NCBI GenBank assembly: GCA_049646585.1
Contig: JBARWC010000162.1
Coordinates: 1-20,135, forward strand
Direction: 5' to 3'
From: G025836975 sp049646585
GTDB taxonomy: Bacteria > Pseudomonadota > Gammaproteobacteria > Burkholderiales > Burkholderiaceae_B
Length of the DNA: 20,135 nt
How positions within the stretch are numbered: the stretch's first letter is position 1; every line of letters starts with the position of its first letter. Below, piece after piece: positions 7,283 to 14,996 of this stretch. The notes below the pieces were generated by a model. That model searched no databases. It had not been told where the DNA came from and worked only from the letters and a program-made list of their open reading frames with translations. The translations under genes and the position numbers were made by a program.

Positions 7283-8277
7283 ACGTTCTCTCCGTGTTGA
7301 CGTGCGCGGACAAAGCAGCGCACGTCCTGCCGCCGGCCGGTCAGTGATACCAAAGGCGGGTGCTCCTGTTCGCAGCGGGCTTCGCGCAAGGGGCAGCGGG
7401 CCGCGAAGGTGCAGCCCTTGGGCATGTCGGTAATGGCCGGGACGCTGCCCGCTATGGGTTCCAGGGAGGCCACGTCATCATCCACGCGGGGCATGGCCTT
7501 CAGCAAGGCCTCGGTATAGGGGTGGGCCGGCTGCTTGAACAAGGCGTCCGCATCGGCCTGCTCCACGATCTCGCCGCCGTACATCACGACCACCCGGTCG
7601 GCGATTTGCGCCACGACGCCCAGGTTATGGGTAATGAACACCACCGACATGCCATAGGCTGTCTTCAAATCGTCCAGCAGCGTCAATATCTGCGCCTGTA
7701 TAGTCACGTCCAGGGCGGTGGTCGGCTCGTCGGCCAGCAAGACCTTGGGCCGGCAGGCCAGGGCCATGGCGATCATGACGCGCTGGCGCATCCCGCCCGA
7801 GAACTGGTGGGGATAATCCTTGAAGCGCTTGGCGGCGGCCGGTATCTTGACCTCTTCCAGCACGTCCAGCGCCACTTTGCGGGCCTCGGCCCAACCTATC
7901 TTGCGGTGCTGGCGCACGGCCTCGGCTATCTGGTCCCCGATAGTCATCGTCGGGTTCAGCGACGTCATCGGCTCCTGGAATATCATCGCGATGTCGTTGC
8001 CGCGCACGCTGGCCATCTGGCGCTCCGACAAGGACGTCAGGTCGCGCCCTTCCAGCGCCACATGGCCCCCGCCATGCCGGGCGCCCGTCGCCGGCATCAG
8101 CCGCAATATGGACAACGCCGTGACGCTCTTGCCGCTGCCCGACTCGCCAACGATGGCCAGCGTTTCATTTTTTTCGACCTTGAACGACACGCCGCGCACC
8201 GCCGCGTGCCACTTTCCGCCTACGCGGAACTCGGTGACCAGGTCCCGAAGTTCAAGGGTGGGAGATGCTGTCGTCAT
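7279..8277 (-). CDS. ABC transporter ATP-binding protein, OppD/DppD type
   Basis: A 332-residue ATPase. Walker A GESGSGKS (44-51), signature FSGGM (159-163), Walker B VLLADEP (179-185, E184), switch H217, and the C-terminal extension with C289, C295, C302 and C321. The ATG at 8277 is preferred because GGAG stands five bases before it. A GTG at 8283 overlapping the permease stop (GTGA) is the alternative, has no ribosome binding site and adds only two residues. It forms the second half of the ATPase pair. Confidence 0.93.
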   Translation of the reverse strand: MTTASPTLELRDLVTEFRVGGKWHAAVRGVSFKVEKNETLAIVGESGSGKSVTALSILRLMPATGARHGGGHVALEGRDLTSLSERQMASVRGNDIAMIFQEPMTSLNPTMTIGDQIAEAVRQHRKIGWAEARKVALDVLEEVKIPAAAKRFKDYPHQFSGGMRQRVMIAMALACRPKVLLADEPTTALDVTIQAQILTLLDDLKTAYGMSVVFITHNLGVVAQIADRVVVMYGGEIVEQADADALFKQPAHPYTEALLKAMPRVDDDVASLEPIAGSVPAITDMPKGCTFAARCPLREARCEQEHPPLVSLTGRRQDVRCFVRARQHGENV

Positions 8278-8279
8278 AA

Positions 8280-9155
8280 TCACTCCGAGCGCAGCTTGGG
8301 GTCGATGGCGTCGCGCAACGCATCACCCAATAGATTCAGGGCAAGGACGGTCAGCAGGATAGCCAGGCTGGGGAACACGGTAAGCCACCACGCGTCCAGA
8401 ATGTTCTCGAAGCCTTCCCGTATCATGCTGCCCCAGGTCGCCGTCGGCGGCGGAACGCCAAGGCCGATGAAGCTCAGCGAGGCCTCGGTGCGGATGGCGG
8501 AAGCCATCCACAGGGACCCCAGCACCACGACGTCCGAAATCATGTTCGGCACGATGTGCACGCCCATCAGGCGCAAGGGGCCATAGCCCAGGGCGCGCCC
8601 CGCTTCGATGAAGTCGCGCTGCTTCAAGGCGATGGTCGGCGCCCTTGCGACGCGCACGAAAGGCGCGATTTCGGTGATGGCAATGGCGATGATCAGGTTT
8701 TCCAGGCTGGCGCCCAGCATGGCGGCGATCATCAAGCCCAGCACCAGGGTGGGAAAAGACAACAGCACATCGACCAGGCCCATCACCAGGCGATCGAACA
8801 AGCCGCCCAGGTAACCGGCCAGCACGCCCAGCGCCGAGCCTATGGTCATGGCGATCAGGATGGCCACGAAGCCCACCAGCAGCGACACGCGCGAGCCATA
8901 GATGATGCGCGACAGCACGTCGCGGCCATAGCTGTCGGTGCCCAGCCAGAACTGGGCCGACGGCGGCTCCAGGCGATAGATGATGTTTTGCTTGAGCGGA
9001 TCGTAAGGCGCCAGCCAGGGAGCCAGGAAGGCGGCCAGGACAATCAGCAGCAACAGTGCAAGCCCGATCCACGACAGGCGGTTGCGACGCAGGGCGGCCC
9101 ACAGCGCATGGCTGTGCGTAGCCGCCGCAACAGGTACGGTAGCAGTAGAACTCAT
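8280..9155 (-). CDS. ABC transporter permease, OppC/DppC type
   Basis: A 291-residue inner-membrane permease with a cytoplasmic N-terminus, a first membrane helix at about 28-48, the DppC/OppC hallmark FWLGTDSYGRDVLSRIIYGS (69-88), then about five further helices. The EAA loop that docks onto the ATPases is at 184-204 (EAGRALG...HIVPN). The ATG overlaps the stop of the partner permease by four bases. It has the usual length for the family and looks intact. Confidence 0.94.
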   Translation of the reverse strand: MSSTATVPVAAATHSHALWAALRRNRLSWIGLALLLLIVLAAFLAPWLAPYDPLKQNIIYRLEPPSAQFWLGTDSYGRDVLSRIIYGSRVSLLVGFVAILIAMTIGSALGVLAGYLGGLFDRLVMGLVDVLLSFPTLVLGLMIAAMLGASLENLIIAIAITEIAPFVRVARAPTIALKQRDFIEAGRALGYGPLRLMGVHIVPNMISDVVVLGSLWMASAIRTEASLSFIGLGVPPPTATWGSMIREGFENILDAWWLTVFPSLAILLTVLALNLLGDALRDAIDPKLRSE

Positions 9156-10093
9156 TGGTATTTCACCCTAGGATCGACCAGGCCGTAGACCAGGTCAGTC
9201 AACAGGTTGACGAGAATCACGCAAGTGGCGAAGACGATCATCAGGCCTTGCAACAAGGAATAGTCACGGACGTTCAAAGCCCCCAGGATGAGCTTGCCCA
9301 GTCCGGGCCGGTTGAACACGATTTCCGTCAGCACCGAGTTGCCGATCAGCGTGCCGAAGTACAGGCCGATGATGGTGACGATGGGTATCAGGGCGTTGCG
9401 CAAGCCATGGCGCAGGATGAGGCGCATGGGGCGTATCCCCTTGGCCCGCGCCGTGCGTATGTAGTCTTCGCCCATCACGCCCAGCATCGACGAGCGCGTG
9501 ACCCGCATCACGTAGGCCATCATGATCAGGCCCAGGTTGAAGGCGGGCAGCGCCAGATTGCGCAATTCATCGATCCAGCTGCCGGTATGGGTGGCGCTGA
9601 TCACCGGAAACCAGTTCATCTGTATGGCGAATACCAGCAGCATCAGGATCGCCGACACGAAGGCGGGGAAAGACAAGCCCGTCAGGGAAACCAGGCGTCC
9701 CAGGTAGTCCGGCCATGCATTGCGGCGCAAGGACGCCCACACGCCCAGCGGCAAACCGAAAAGACAGCCTATGACGATGGCCGCGGCGGTAAGCTGCAAG
9801 GTCCAGGGCAGCACCGCGGCGACCTCTTGCAGCACGGGCCGCCCGGTGGACATGGCGACGCCCAGGTTGCCCGACAGGACATCGCCCAAAAAGGACAGAT
9901 ACTGCTGGTGTACCGGCAGGTCCAGGCCTAGCTGCGTGCGCAGGGCCTGCAAGGCCTCGGCGCTGGCCTGGTCTCCCAGCATGACCGCCGCCGGGTCTCC
10001 CGGCACCAACCGAACGAGCACGAACACCGCGGTCAGCATGGCCAGCAAGGTGGGGATGGCGAGCAGCAGTCGCTTGATCGCAAACTTGATCAT
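9152..10093 (-). CDS. ABC transporter permease, OppB/DppB type
   Basis: A 313-residue inner-membrane permease. It begins with the family-typical MIKFAIKRLLLAIPTLLAML, followed by FVLVRLVPGDPA (24-35), and ends with LTDLVYGLVDPRVKY. About six membrane helices are visible. The EAA loop is YIRTARAKG...LRNALIP (211-237). The start is ATG 10093, overlapping the oxidoreductase stop (ATGA), with AAGGA nine bases upstream. The open frame continues far upstream inside the preceding gene, but that part has no permease character. Confidence 0.94.
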   Translation of the reverse strand: MIKFAIKRLLLAIPTLLAMLTAVFVLVRLVPGDPAAVMLGDQASAEALQALRTQLGLDLPVHQQYLSFLGDVLSGNLGVAMSTGRPVLQEVAAVLPWTLQLTAAAIVIGCLFGLPLGVWASLRRNAWPDYLGRLVSLTGLSFPAFVSAILMLLVFAIQMNWFPVISATHTGSWIDELRNLALPAFNLGLIMMAYVMRVTRSSMLGVMGEDYIRTARAKGIRPMRLILRHGLRNALIPIVTIIGLYFGTLIGNSVLTEIVFNRPGLGKLILGALNVRDYSLLQGLMIVFATCVILVNLLTDLVYGLVDPRVKYQ

Positions 10094-11232
10094 GGTGTGT
10101 TGTCCTTGACAGGAGACGGCTCCATCAGGCGGCGCGCCGACAAGTGACTGATGGGCAGGCTGGTCTTGCCCTGCACGATCAGGTCCGCCACGGCGGCGCC
10201 GACGATGGGAACCAGTTGAAACCCATGCCCCGAGAAGCCGAAGGCATGAAAAACGCCGGGCGCATTGGGCGATGCGTCCACAATGGGCAGCATATCGGAG
10301 GTCTTGGCCTCCAGTCCCGCCCAGACGCGCACGATGCGCAGGTCCCGGACCGAAGGGAACAAATCCGTGGCGGCGCGCGCGCCCGCCGCCAGCACCCGCA
10401 TGCGCGCCGTCGAGGTTTCCTTGTCCAGGTCGGGCACGCCCTGCAGCCCTCCCCCGATGACCAAGGTGCCCTGATCCGACTGCTTGAACGACAGCGATCG
10501 GCCCACGATGGACACCACGGGCTTGATGAAGGGGTTGATCCGCTCGCTGACCATCATCATCGACGATTTCGTCGCCAATGGAATGACGTCGCCCACCATG
10601 GCGGCGATGCGCCCGGACCAGGCGCCGGCCGCATTGACGATGAAGGGCACGGTCCAATTGCCCCGGCTGGTGCGCAAGGTCCAATCGCTGCCCTGCCTTT
10701 CTATGGCATCGACCCCGCATTGCTCCACCAGGGTCGCACCGGCGGCCAGCGCGCTGGTCCGGAAGGCCCGCAAAGCGCGGTGCGGGTCCGCGGCTCCGTC
10801 GCGCTTGGCGATGGATGCCCCCAGGCAATGCGGGCTCAAGGCCGGCAGCCAGCGGCGCAGTTCCTCGGGGCCGATCAGTTCCTCATGCCGGTAGCCGTCG
10901 CGTTCCAGGGCCTGCACGTGGGCCTGCACCCGCGCCAGCGCGGCGGCGTCCTCGGCCACCCATATCTGCCCATTGGCGTGAAAGCCGCAGTCATCCCCAA
11001 CCAGGCCCGGCATGTCGTGCCACATTTCCATGGCTTGCAGCGACAGGTCCAGCTCGCCGCGATCCCGGTTGAGCGTGCGCACGCCCGCCGCCGTCGCCCC
11101 CGAGGCATGGCGGCCCGACCAATGGCGTTCCAGAATCAGCACTTTCTTGCCGGCGCGGCCCAGATGCATCGCGGTCGACAAGCCGTGCAGGCCGCCCCCA
11201 ATGACGGCAACATCGTAGTTCTGACGTGTCAT
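10090..11232 (-). CDS. FAD-dependent oxidoreductase, DAO (D-amino acid oxidase/sarcosine oxidase-like) family
   Basis: A 380-residue flavoprotein. The FAD-binding GxGxxG is VIGGGLHG (10-17), ending in the ribose-binding E35 of LILERHWSG. The C-terminal DAO signature is RVWAGLEAKTSDMLPIVDA followed by AFGFSGHGFQLVPIVG. No signal peptide is seen. DAO-family enzymes oxidise C-N bonds of amino acids, N-methyl amino acids or opines. This is the second DAO protein of the operon and is clearly distinct from the one at 12900-14024. It is coupled by ATGA overlaps to the FAD/NAD-type subunit upstream and the OppB-type permease downstream, which ties the oxidation step to the importer. The substrate is unknown. 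Confidence 0.9.
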   Translation of the reverse strand: MTRQNYDVAVIGGGLHGLSTAMHLGRAGKKVLILERHWSGRHASGATAAGVRTLNRDRGELDLSLQAMEMWHDMPGLVGDDCGFHANGQIWVAEDAAALARVQAHVQALERDGYRHEELIGPEELRRWLPALSPHCLGASIAKRDGAADPHRALRAFRTSALAAGATLVEQCGVDAIERQGSDWTLRTSRGNWTVPFIVNAAGAWSGRIAAMVGDVIPLATKSSMMMVSERINPFIKPVVSIVGRSLSFKQSDQGTLVIGGGLQGVPDLDKETSTARMRVLAAGARAATDLFPSVRDLRIVRVWAGLEAKTSDMLPIVDASPNAPGVFHAFGFSGHGFQLVPIVGAAVADLIVQGKTSLPISHLSARRLMEPSPVKDNTP

Positions 11233-12629
11233 GCTTGCGGCGCCTTCTCATCCAGCGAAGCCAGTTCGCCCAGCGTAAGAGGCTTGAGCGGCGGCCGTAT
11301 CCGGTAGAAGCCCACATCCGACACGGGGCGCTGCTGCGCCTCGGACAGAATATTGGCGATGGTATAGCCGCATTGGCGCCCCTGGCAGGGCCCCATTCCG
11401 GCGCGTGTGAACGACTTGATCTGATTGGGGCCCGGCTGCCCCAGCTTGGCGCACGCCCGTATATCGCCCGCCGTCAGTTCTTCGCAACGGCAGACTATGG
11501 TGTCGTCGGAAGGCGAAGCCGTGTTCGCGCGCGGCGGATACATGGCGTCGAGCAGCGGGCGCAGGGCCAGCTCGCGGGCAAGCTGATCCCGTATCGGGGA
11601 TGCCAGTTTGCTTGCCTGGGCGTCATCGACCTTGCCCATATGCCTGGCAACGCCCAAGCCGGCAAGCTGGCCGCGCAAGCAGGCGGCCCGCGCACCGGCA
11701 ATGCCGGCGCCATCGCCGGCGATGAAAACGCCCGGCTGGCTGGACTGCCCCCACTCGTCCGTTTCCGGCGAGAAGCAGCGCTGGGCCGGCAGCCAGTCCA
11801 GCTTGCATTCCAGAGCCCGGGTCATGTGTATGGACGGCACGATGCCTTCATGCACCAGCAGCAGCTTGGCGGGAACGCGCTGCTCGGCGCCGCCTTCTGT
11901 CTTAAACGCCAATTGCGACAGTCTGCCCTCGCCTTCGGCGCGAATATCCGTAACACCGCGATGGATGGGAACGCCCGCCCTGCGCAAGGCCTGCATCCAG
12001 CGGTAGCCCTTGCGCAACTCGCGCCAGTTGCCCAGCGCGCCAAGGAAATGCGGCAGGCCGCGCCGCCAGTTCCGCGGCGGCGCCGTATCCAGCCACCCGG
12101 CCACTCGCCCACCGGCCTGCAGCAACTGCTTGATGTAAACCAGCACCAGCGGGCCGCTGCCCGCTATCCATACCGGCTGCTCAGGCACCTGCTTGGAGGT
12201 CTTGAGCAGGATCTGCGCCGCGCCCACCGTCATCACGCCGGGCAGCGTCCAGCCCGAAAAAGGCGCCGGACGCTCTTGCGCCCCAGTGGCAAGCAGTATG
12301 TTGTCGGCCTGTACCACAGTGGCTTGCTGGCCATGCGTCATATAGACGTGCCAGCCGCTTTCTATTTGCCACACCTGAGTGCTGGGCCGATAGTCGGCGC
12401 CGCAGGCGCGAAAGGCGCGCACGACGGCGGCGCCGGCCTGGTAGTCCTCGCCAAGGATATCGCCCGTGGCGCTGGCGGCCGTCCGCTCCACGGCGCGCCA
12501 TATCTGGCCGCCGGGGGTGGGTTGGTCGTCGGCCACCAGCACGCTCAGGTTTTGCCGGCGCGCCTCGATGGCGGCATGCATGCCCGCCGGGCCGGCGCCG
12601 ACGATGATCAGGTCGTATCGTTCAGTCAT
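11229..12629 (-). CDS. FAD/NAD(P)-binding oxidoreductase with C-terminal BFD-like [2Fe-2S] domain (HcnB/OoxA-type subunit)
   Basis: A 466-residue protein. The FAD-binding IVGAGPAG is at 9-16, ATGAQERP at 115-122 closes the first nucleotide-binding region, a second Rossmann motif IAGSGPL is at 155-161, and the second FAD contact VFIAGDGAGI is at 301-310. The C-terminal domain has CRC (C380, C382) and CQGRQC (C415, C420), the four-cysteine pattern of BFD-like [2Fe-2S] domains. This layout is that of the alpha subunits of opine oxidases (OoxA/NoxA), hydrogen cyanide synthase (HcnB) and hydroxyproline dehydrogenases. It should relay electrons from the DAO subunit towards quinone or another acceptor. 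It overlaps its neighbours on both sides by four bases. Confidence 0.92.
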   Translation of the reverse strand: MTERYDLIIVGAGPAGMHAAIEARRQNLSVLVADDQPTPGGQIWRAVERTAASATGDILGEDYQAGAAVVRAFRACGADYRPSTQVWQIESGWHVYMTHGQQATVVQADNILLATGAQERPAPFSGWTLPGVMTVGAAQILLKTSKQVPEQPVWIAGSGPLVLVYIKQLLQAGGRVAGWLDTAPPRNWRRGLPHFLGALGNWRELRKGYRWMQALRRAGVPIHRGVTDIRAEGEGRLSQLAFKTEGGAEQRVPAKLLLVHEGIVPSIHMTRALECKLDWLPAQRCFSPETDEWGQSSQPGVFIAGDGAGIAGARAACLRGQLAGLGVARHMGKVDDAQASKLASPIRDQLARELALRPLLDAMYPPRANTASPSDDTIVCRCEELTAGDIRACAKLGQPGPNQIKSFTRAGMGPCQGRQCGYTIANILSEAQQRPVSDVGFYRIRPPLKPLTLGELASLDEKAPQA

Positions 12630-12919
12630 GCCACGCTCCGTTTTCCATGTTGACGCTCTATCCTCATCCCCTCATGCACAGGCAGCATGCAGGTCTGCGT
12701 CGAGGCGACGCCGTCCACGACGGCCAGGCACTCGAAGCAGACGCCCATCATGCAATACGGCGCGCGGGGCTGGCCTTGCACAGGCGTCGTGCGGGTCACG
12801 GGCGATGCCTGGCGCAACATGACGCCGGCGGCGGTTTCCCCGGCCCGCGCGGTGACGGCTACGCCGTCGATATAAATCGTGAGCGCCGCCGCGCTTGAAT
12901 CATCCAATTGTCGAAACAT
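12626..12919 (-). CDS. (2Fe-2S)-binding protein, small electron-transfer subunit (HcnA-type)
   Basis: A 97-residue protein with a plant-type ferredoxin motif C-x4-C-x2-C-x12-C (C56, C61, C64, C77) after a short beta-grasp stretch TIYIDGVAVTARAGET (14-29). The size matches HcnA and the gamma subunits of opine/hydroxyproline dehydrogenases. The ATG at 12919 is chosen: AGGCGG lies just upstream and the known small subunits start here. The longer frame to 12997 would be a 26-residue leader lying fully inside the DAO gene. It overlaps the DAO gene end by 20 bases and the next gene by four, so coupling is tight. Confidence 0.92.
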   Translation of the reverse strand: MFRQLDDSSAAALTIYIDGVAVTARAGETAAGVMLRQASPVTRTTPVQGQPRAPYCMMGVCFECLAVVDGVASTQTCMLPVHEGMRIERQHGKRSVA

Positions 12920-14024
12920 TAAACCGCCTATGATGAAAAACGTTGAACTCGTCGCCGAGCGCTGAATCGAACACCGCATCAGCAACGGGACCGGCATGAA
13001 ACGAAGCCAAAGTGACGCCCGAATGGCACAGGGCGATCCAGGCGCCGGGATGCGAGCTTGATTGCGCGTAGACCGGGCATCCGTCGGGCGTCATGATGCG
13101 CAGGCAGGCCCACTGGCGCACCAATCGCGCCTTGGCCAGATCCGGAAATAGACGCAGGGCGCGGCGGCTCATCCGGACGGCGGCATCGGTCGTGGTGTGC
13201 ACGTCGTAACCTGTCTCTTCGTGCGTCACGCCTATCATGACGGTGCCTTCGCCGGTCTGGCGTACCCCGCTGGCCGGAAGAGGCAGCATCGGTGCCAGCC
13301 GCTCCGTGACCAGTATCTGGCCGCGCTGCGGACGCAAGGAGGCATCCAGCCCAACCATGCGGCCCAACTCGCTTGAACCCAGGCCGGCCGCGATCACGAC
13401 CTGAGCCCCTTCATAACGAATGCCATTCGCATGCACCGCAAAGCCCCCTCCTTGCAAGGGATCGATGGCCGTCGCGGGCGCGGCGCTGACCAGCCTGGCT
13501 CCCCGGACCGCAAGGGCTTTATGCAGGGCGGCAAGCAGCTTCAGCGGGTTGACGTGGCCGTCGGCTTCGCCGAAGCTCGCGCCGCTCACTTGATCTCCCA
13601 GCCGCACGCCCGGCAGCAAAGCCTGCAACTGGCCGCGATCTAGCATGCGCGTACAGGCGTGCTCTTCGGGGACTTGCGCATTCCAGGACGCCAGGCGCTC
13701 CCGGCGATCGTTCCATTCCTTCTCGCCCACGCAAAACGACAGGCCGCCACGATTCTCGTAGTCAAGGGCCATGCCGGTTTCCTGCGCCAACTGGCTGTTG
13801 AAGGACGGCCACATCCTGGCGGCGCGGCGCGATATGCGTTGGTAGTCCGGCACGCCATACCCTTTGCCCTGCACCCACACCAGGCCGAAATTGGCCTTGG
13901 CCGCGCGAAAATCGCTATCGGCTCCGTCCAATACCAGCACCTTGCGGCCCCGCCCGGCCAAACCGTAGGCAATCGCCGACCCGACCATGCCGGCGCCGAT
14001 TACGATTACGTCATAAGATTCCAT
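12900..14024 (-). CDS. FAD-dependent oxidoreductase, DAO family (OoxB/HcnC-type catalytic subunit)
   Basis: A 374-residue flavoprotein starting with MESYDVIVIGAGMVG (GxGxxG at 10-15) and the ribose-binding acidic end LVLDG. ANFGLVWVQGKGYG (44-57) and the C-terminal ALCHSGVTLASFHAG resemble the catalytic subunits of opine oxidase and hydrogen cyanide synthase. This gene opens the operon. A GTG nine bases upstream is in frame, but the ATG at 14024 gives the canonical N-terminus and has a GTGAG-like ribosome binding site. It is divergent from the LysR gene, whose start is only 34 bases away. It is the probable substrate-oxidising subunit; the substrate is unknown. Confidence 0.91.
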   Translation of the reverse strand: MESYDVIVIGAGMVGSAIAYGLAGRGRKVLVLDGADSDFRAAKANFGLVWVQGKGYGVPDYQRISRRAARMWPSFNSQLAQETGMALDYENRGGLSFCVGEKEWNDRRERLASWNAQVPEEHACTRMLDRGQLQALLPGVRLGDQVSGASFGEADGHVNPLKLLAALHKALAVRGARLVSAAPATAIDPLQGGGFAVHANGIRYEGAQVVIAAGLGSSELGRMVGLDASLRPQRGQILVTERLAPMLPLPASGVRQTGEGTVMIGVTHEETGYDVHTTTDAAVRMSRRALRLFPDLAKARLVRQWACLRIMTPDGCPVYAQSSSHPGAWIALCHSGVTLASFHAGPVADAVFDSALGDEFNVFHHRRFNVSTIG

Positions 14025-14058
14025 CGTTCTCACTTCTTATTCATTACGGGATTGATGC
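14025..14058. promoter_or_regulatory. 34-base divergent spacer between the oxidoreductase operon and lysR
   Basis: Only 34 bases separate the two start codons, too few for two complete sigma-70 promoters with leaders. Promoters for each gene would have to extend into the other's coding sequence. Imperfect dyads (TTCTT 14034-14038 with AAGAA 14062-14066, and TTCAT 14040-14044 with ATGAA 14059-14063) are candidates for LysR binding but are weak. Confidence 0.4.
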
Positions 14059-14976
14059 ATGAAGAAATCGCTGAACCTTCGCCAGATCGAAGCCTTCAAG
14101 GCGGTTATCGAACATGGTTCGGTCAACCGCGCCGCCGACGCCTTGTTCGTATCCCAGCCCGCGGTGAGCAAGCTGCTGCTCAAGCTCGAACAAGACTCGG
14201 GGCTCGCGCTGTTCGAACGGGTCAAAGGCAGGCTGGCCCCCACGCAACACGGCATGCGGCTCTACGAGGAAGTCGACCGCATCTTCGTCGGGCTGCGCCA
14301 GCTTGAAGAGGCCGTCGATTCCATTCGCCGCGACGAGCAGCGCCAGCTGCATATCGGCGTCATGCCGGCCTTGTCGGGCTCCTTCGTCCGGCGAGTCACC
14401 ATGGAATTCATCAAGAAGCATCCCGACGTCCACATCACCATCGAAACGCGCGGATCCCAATTCCTGGCGGAATGGCTGGTATCCCGGCAGATCGACGTGG
14501 TCCTGGCCGGCAGCCTCATCGACAACCCCTACATCGACCGCGAGCCCTTGACTTCGTCCCCTCTGGTTTGCGCCCTTCCGCTGGACCACCCCCTGACGCG
14601 CAAGCGGGTGATCCGAGCCACCGACCTGGACAACGAACCCTTCGTGACCTTCGCCCCCAACAGCCAAACGGACCAGCTCACGCGCCAGGCCTTTCTGTCC
14701 ACCGGAGCGCGCCTGCGCACTGTGCTCGAAACCGTCACCGCGCCCACCGTTTGCGAATTCGTGGCGGCGGGCCTGGGGGTGTCGCTCATCCACCCCCTTT
14801 TCGCGGAAGGCGCACGCGGCCGGCTGGCCCTGCGGCGATTCGATCCGGAAATCGAATTCACCTTCCAGCTTTGCTGGGTAGACGCCACCCGCAATGCCAG
14901 CCTGGTCGAGGCCTTCATGCAGGATGCGCGGCGCGTGTCGCAACAGATTTCCGACGAATTGCTTCATGGCATATAG
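14059..14976 (+). CDS. LysR family transcriptional regulator, NocR/OccR-like
   Basis: A 305-residue regulator. The N-terminal helix-turn-helix (LNLRQIEAFKAV at 5-16, RAADALFVSQPAVSKLLLKLE at 24-44) is followed by a linker helix and a periplasmic-binding-like effector domain (about 95-300). LRQIEAFKAV, the PTQHGMRLYEEVDRIFVGL segment (61-79) and GVMPALSGSFVRR recall the opine regulators OccR and NocR of Agrobacterium (from memory of those proteins, not an alignment). It lies between the binding-protein gene and the oxidoreductase-transporter operon, on the opposite strand from both, and is their obvious candidate regulator. Confidence 0.92.
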   Translation: MKKSLNLRQIEAFKAVIEHGSVNRAADALFVSQPAVSKLLLKLEQDSGLALFERVKGRLAPTQHGMRLYEEVDRIFVGLRQLEEAVDSIRRDEQRQLHIGVMPALSGSFVRRVTMEFIKKHPDVHITIETRGSQFLAEWLVSRQIDVVLAGSLIDNPYIDREPLTSSPLVCALPLDHPLTRKRVIRATDLDNEPFVTFAPNSQTDQLTRQAFLSTGARLRTVLETVTAPTVCEFVAAGLGVSLIHPLFAEGARGRLALRRFDPEIEFTFQLCWVDATRNASLVEAFMQDARRVSQQISDELLHGI

Positions 14977-14980
14977 CCCG

Positions 14981-14996
14981 GCGCCTTACTTGGCGC
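14981..14996. other. Short hairpin spanning the binding-protein stop codon
   Basis: GCGCC (14981-14985) and GGCGC (14992-14996) pair around a six-base loop containing the TAA stop on the minus strand. There is no T run on either side. It is the only terminator-like element between the convergent lysR and binding-protein genes, and it looks too weak to stop transcription reliably. Confidence 0.3.

Noticed and set aside
10094..10828. Upstream extension of the OppB-type permease frame to 558 residues
   Set aside because: It is an out-of-frame shadow of the DAO gene. The permease starts at 10093 with the canonical MIKFAIKRLL and a ribosome binding site.
11226..12653. Long plus-strand open frame (475 residues) opposite the FAD/NAD-type subunit
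   Set aside because: Antisense shadow caused by high GC and codon bias. It is rich in Arg, Gly, Ala and His with no family motif. The same applies to 656-1597, 4254-5168, 7360-8586, 9155-9931, 10144-11307, 15340-16575 and 17088-18137.
10090..14024. Hydrogen cyanide synthase (hcnABC)
   Set aside because: Subunit types match, but the importer, the second DAO gene and the opine-regulator-like LysR protein favour a catabolic opine or amino acid dehydrogenase. hcn loci are normally three genes without a transporter.
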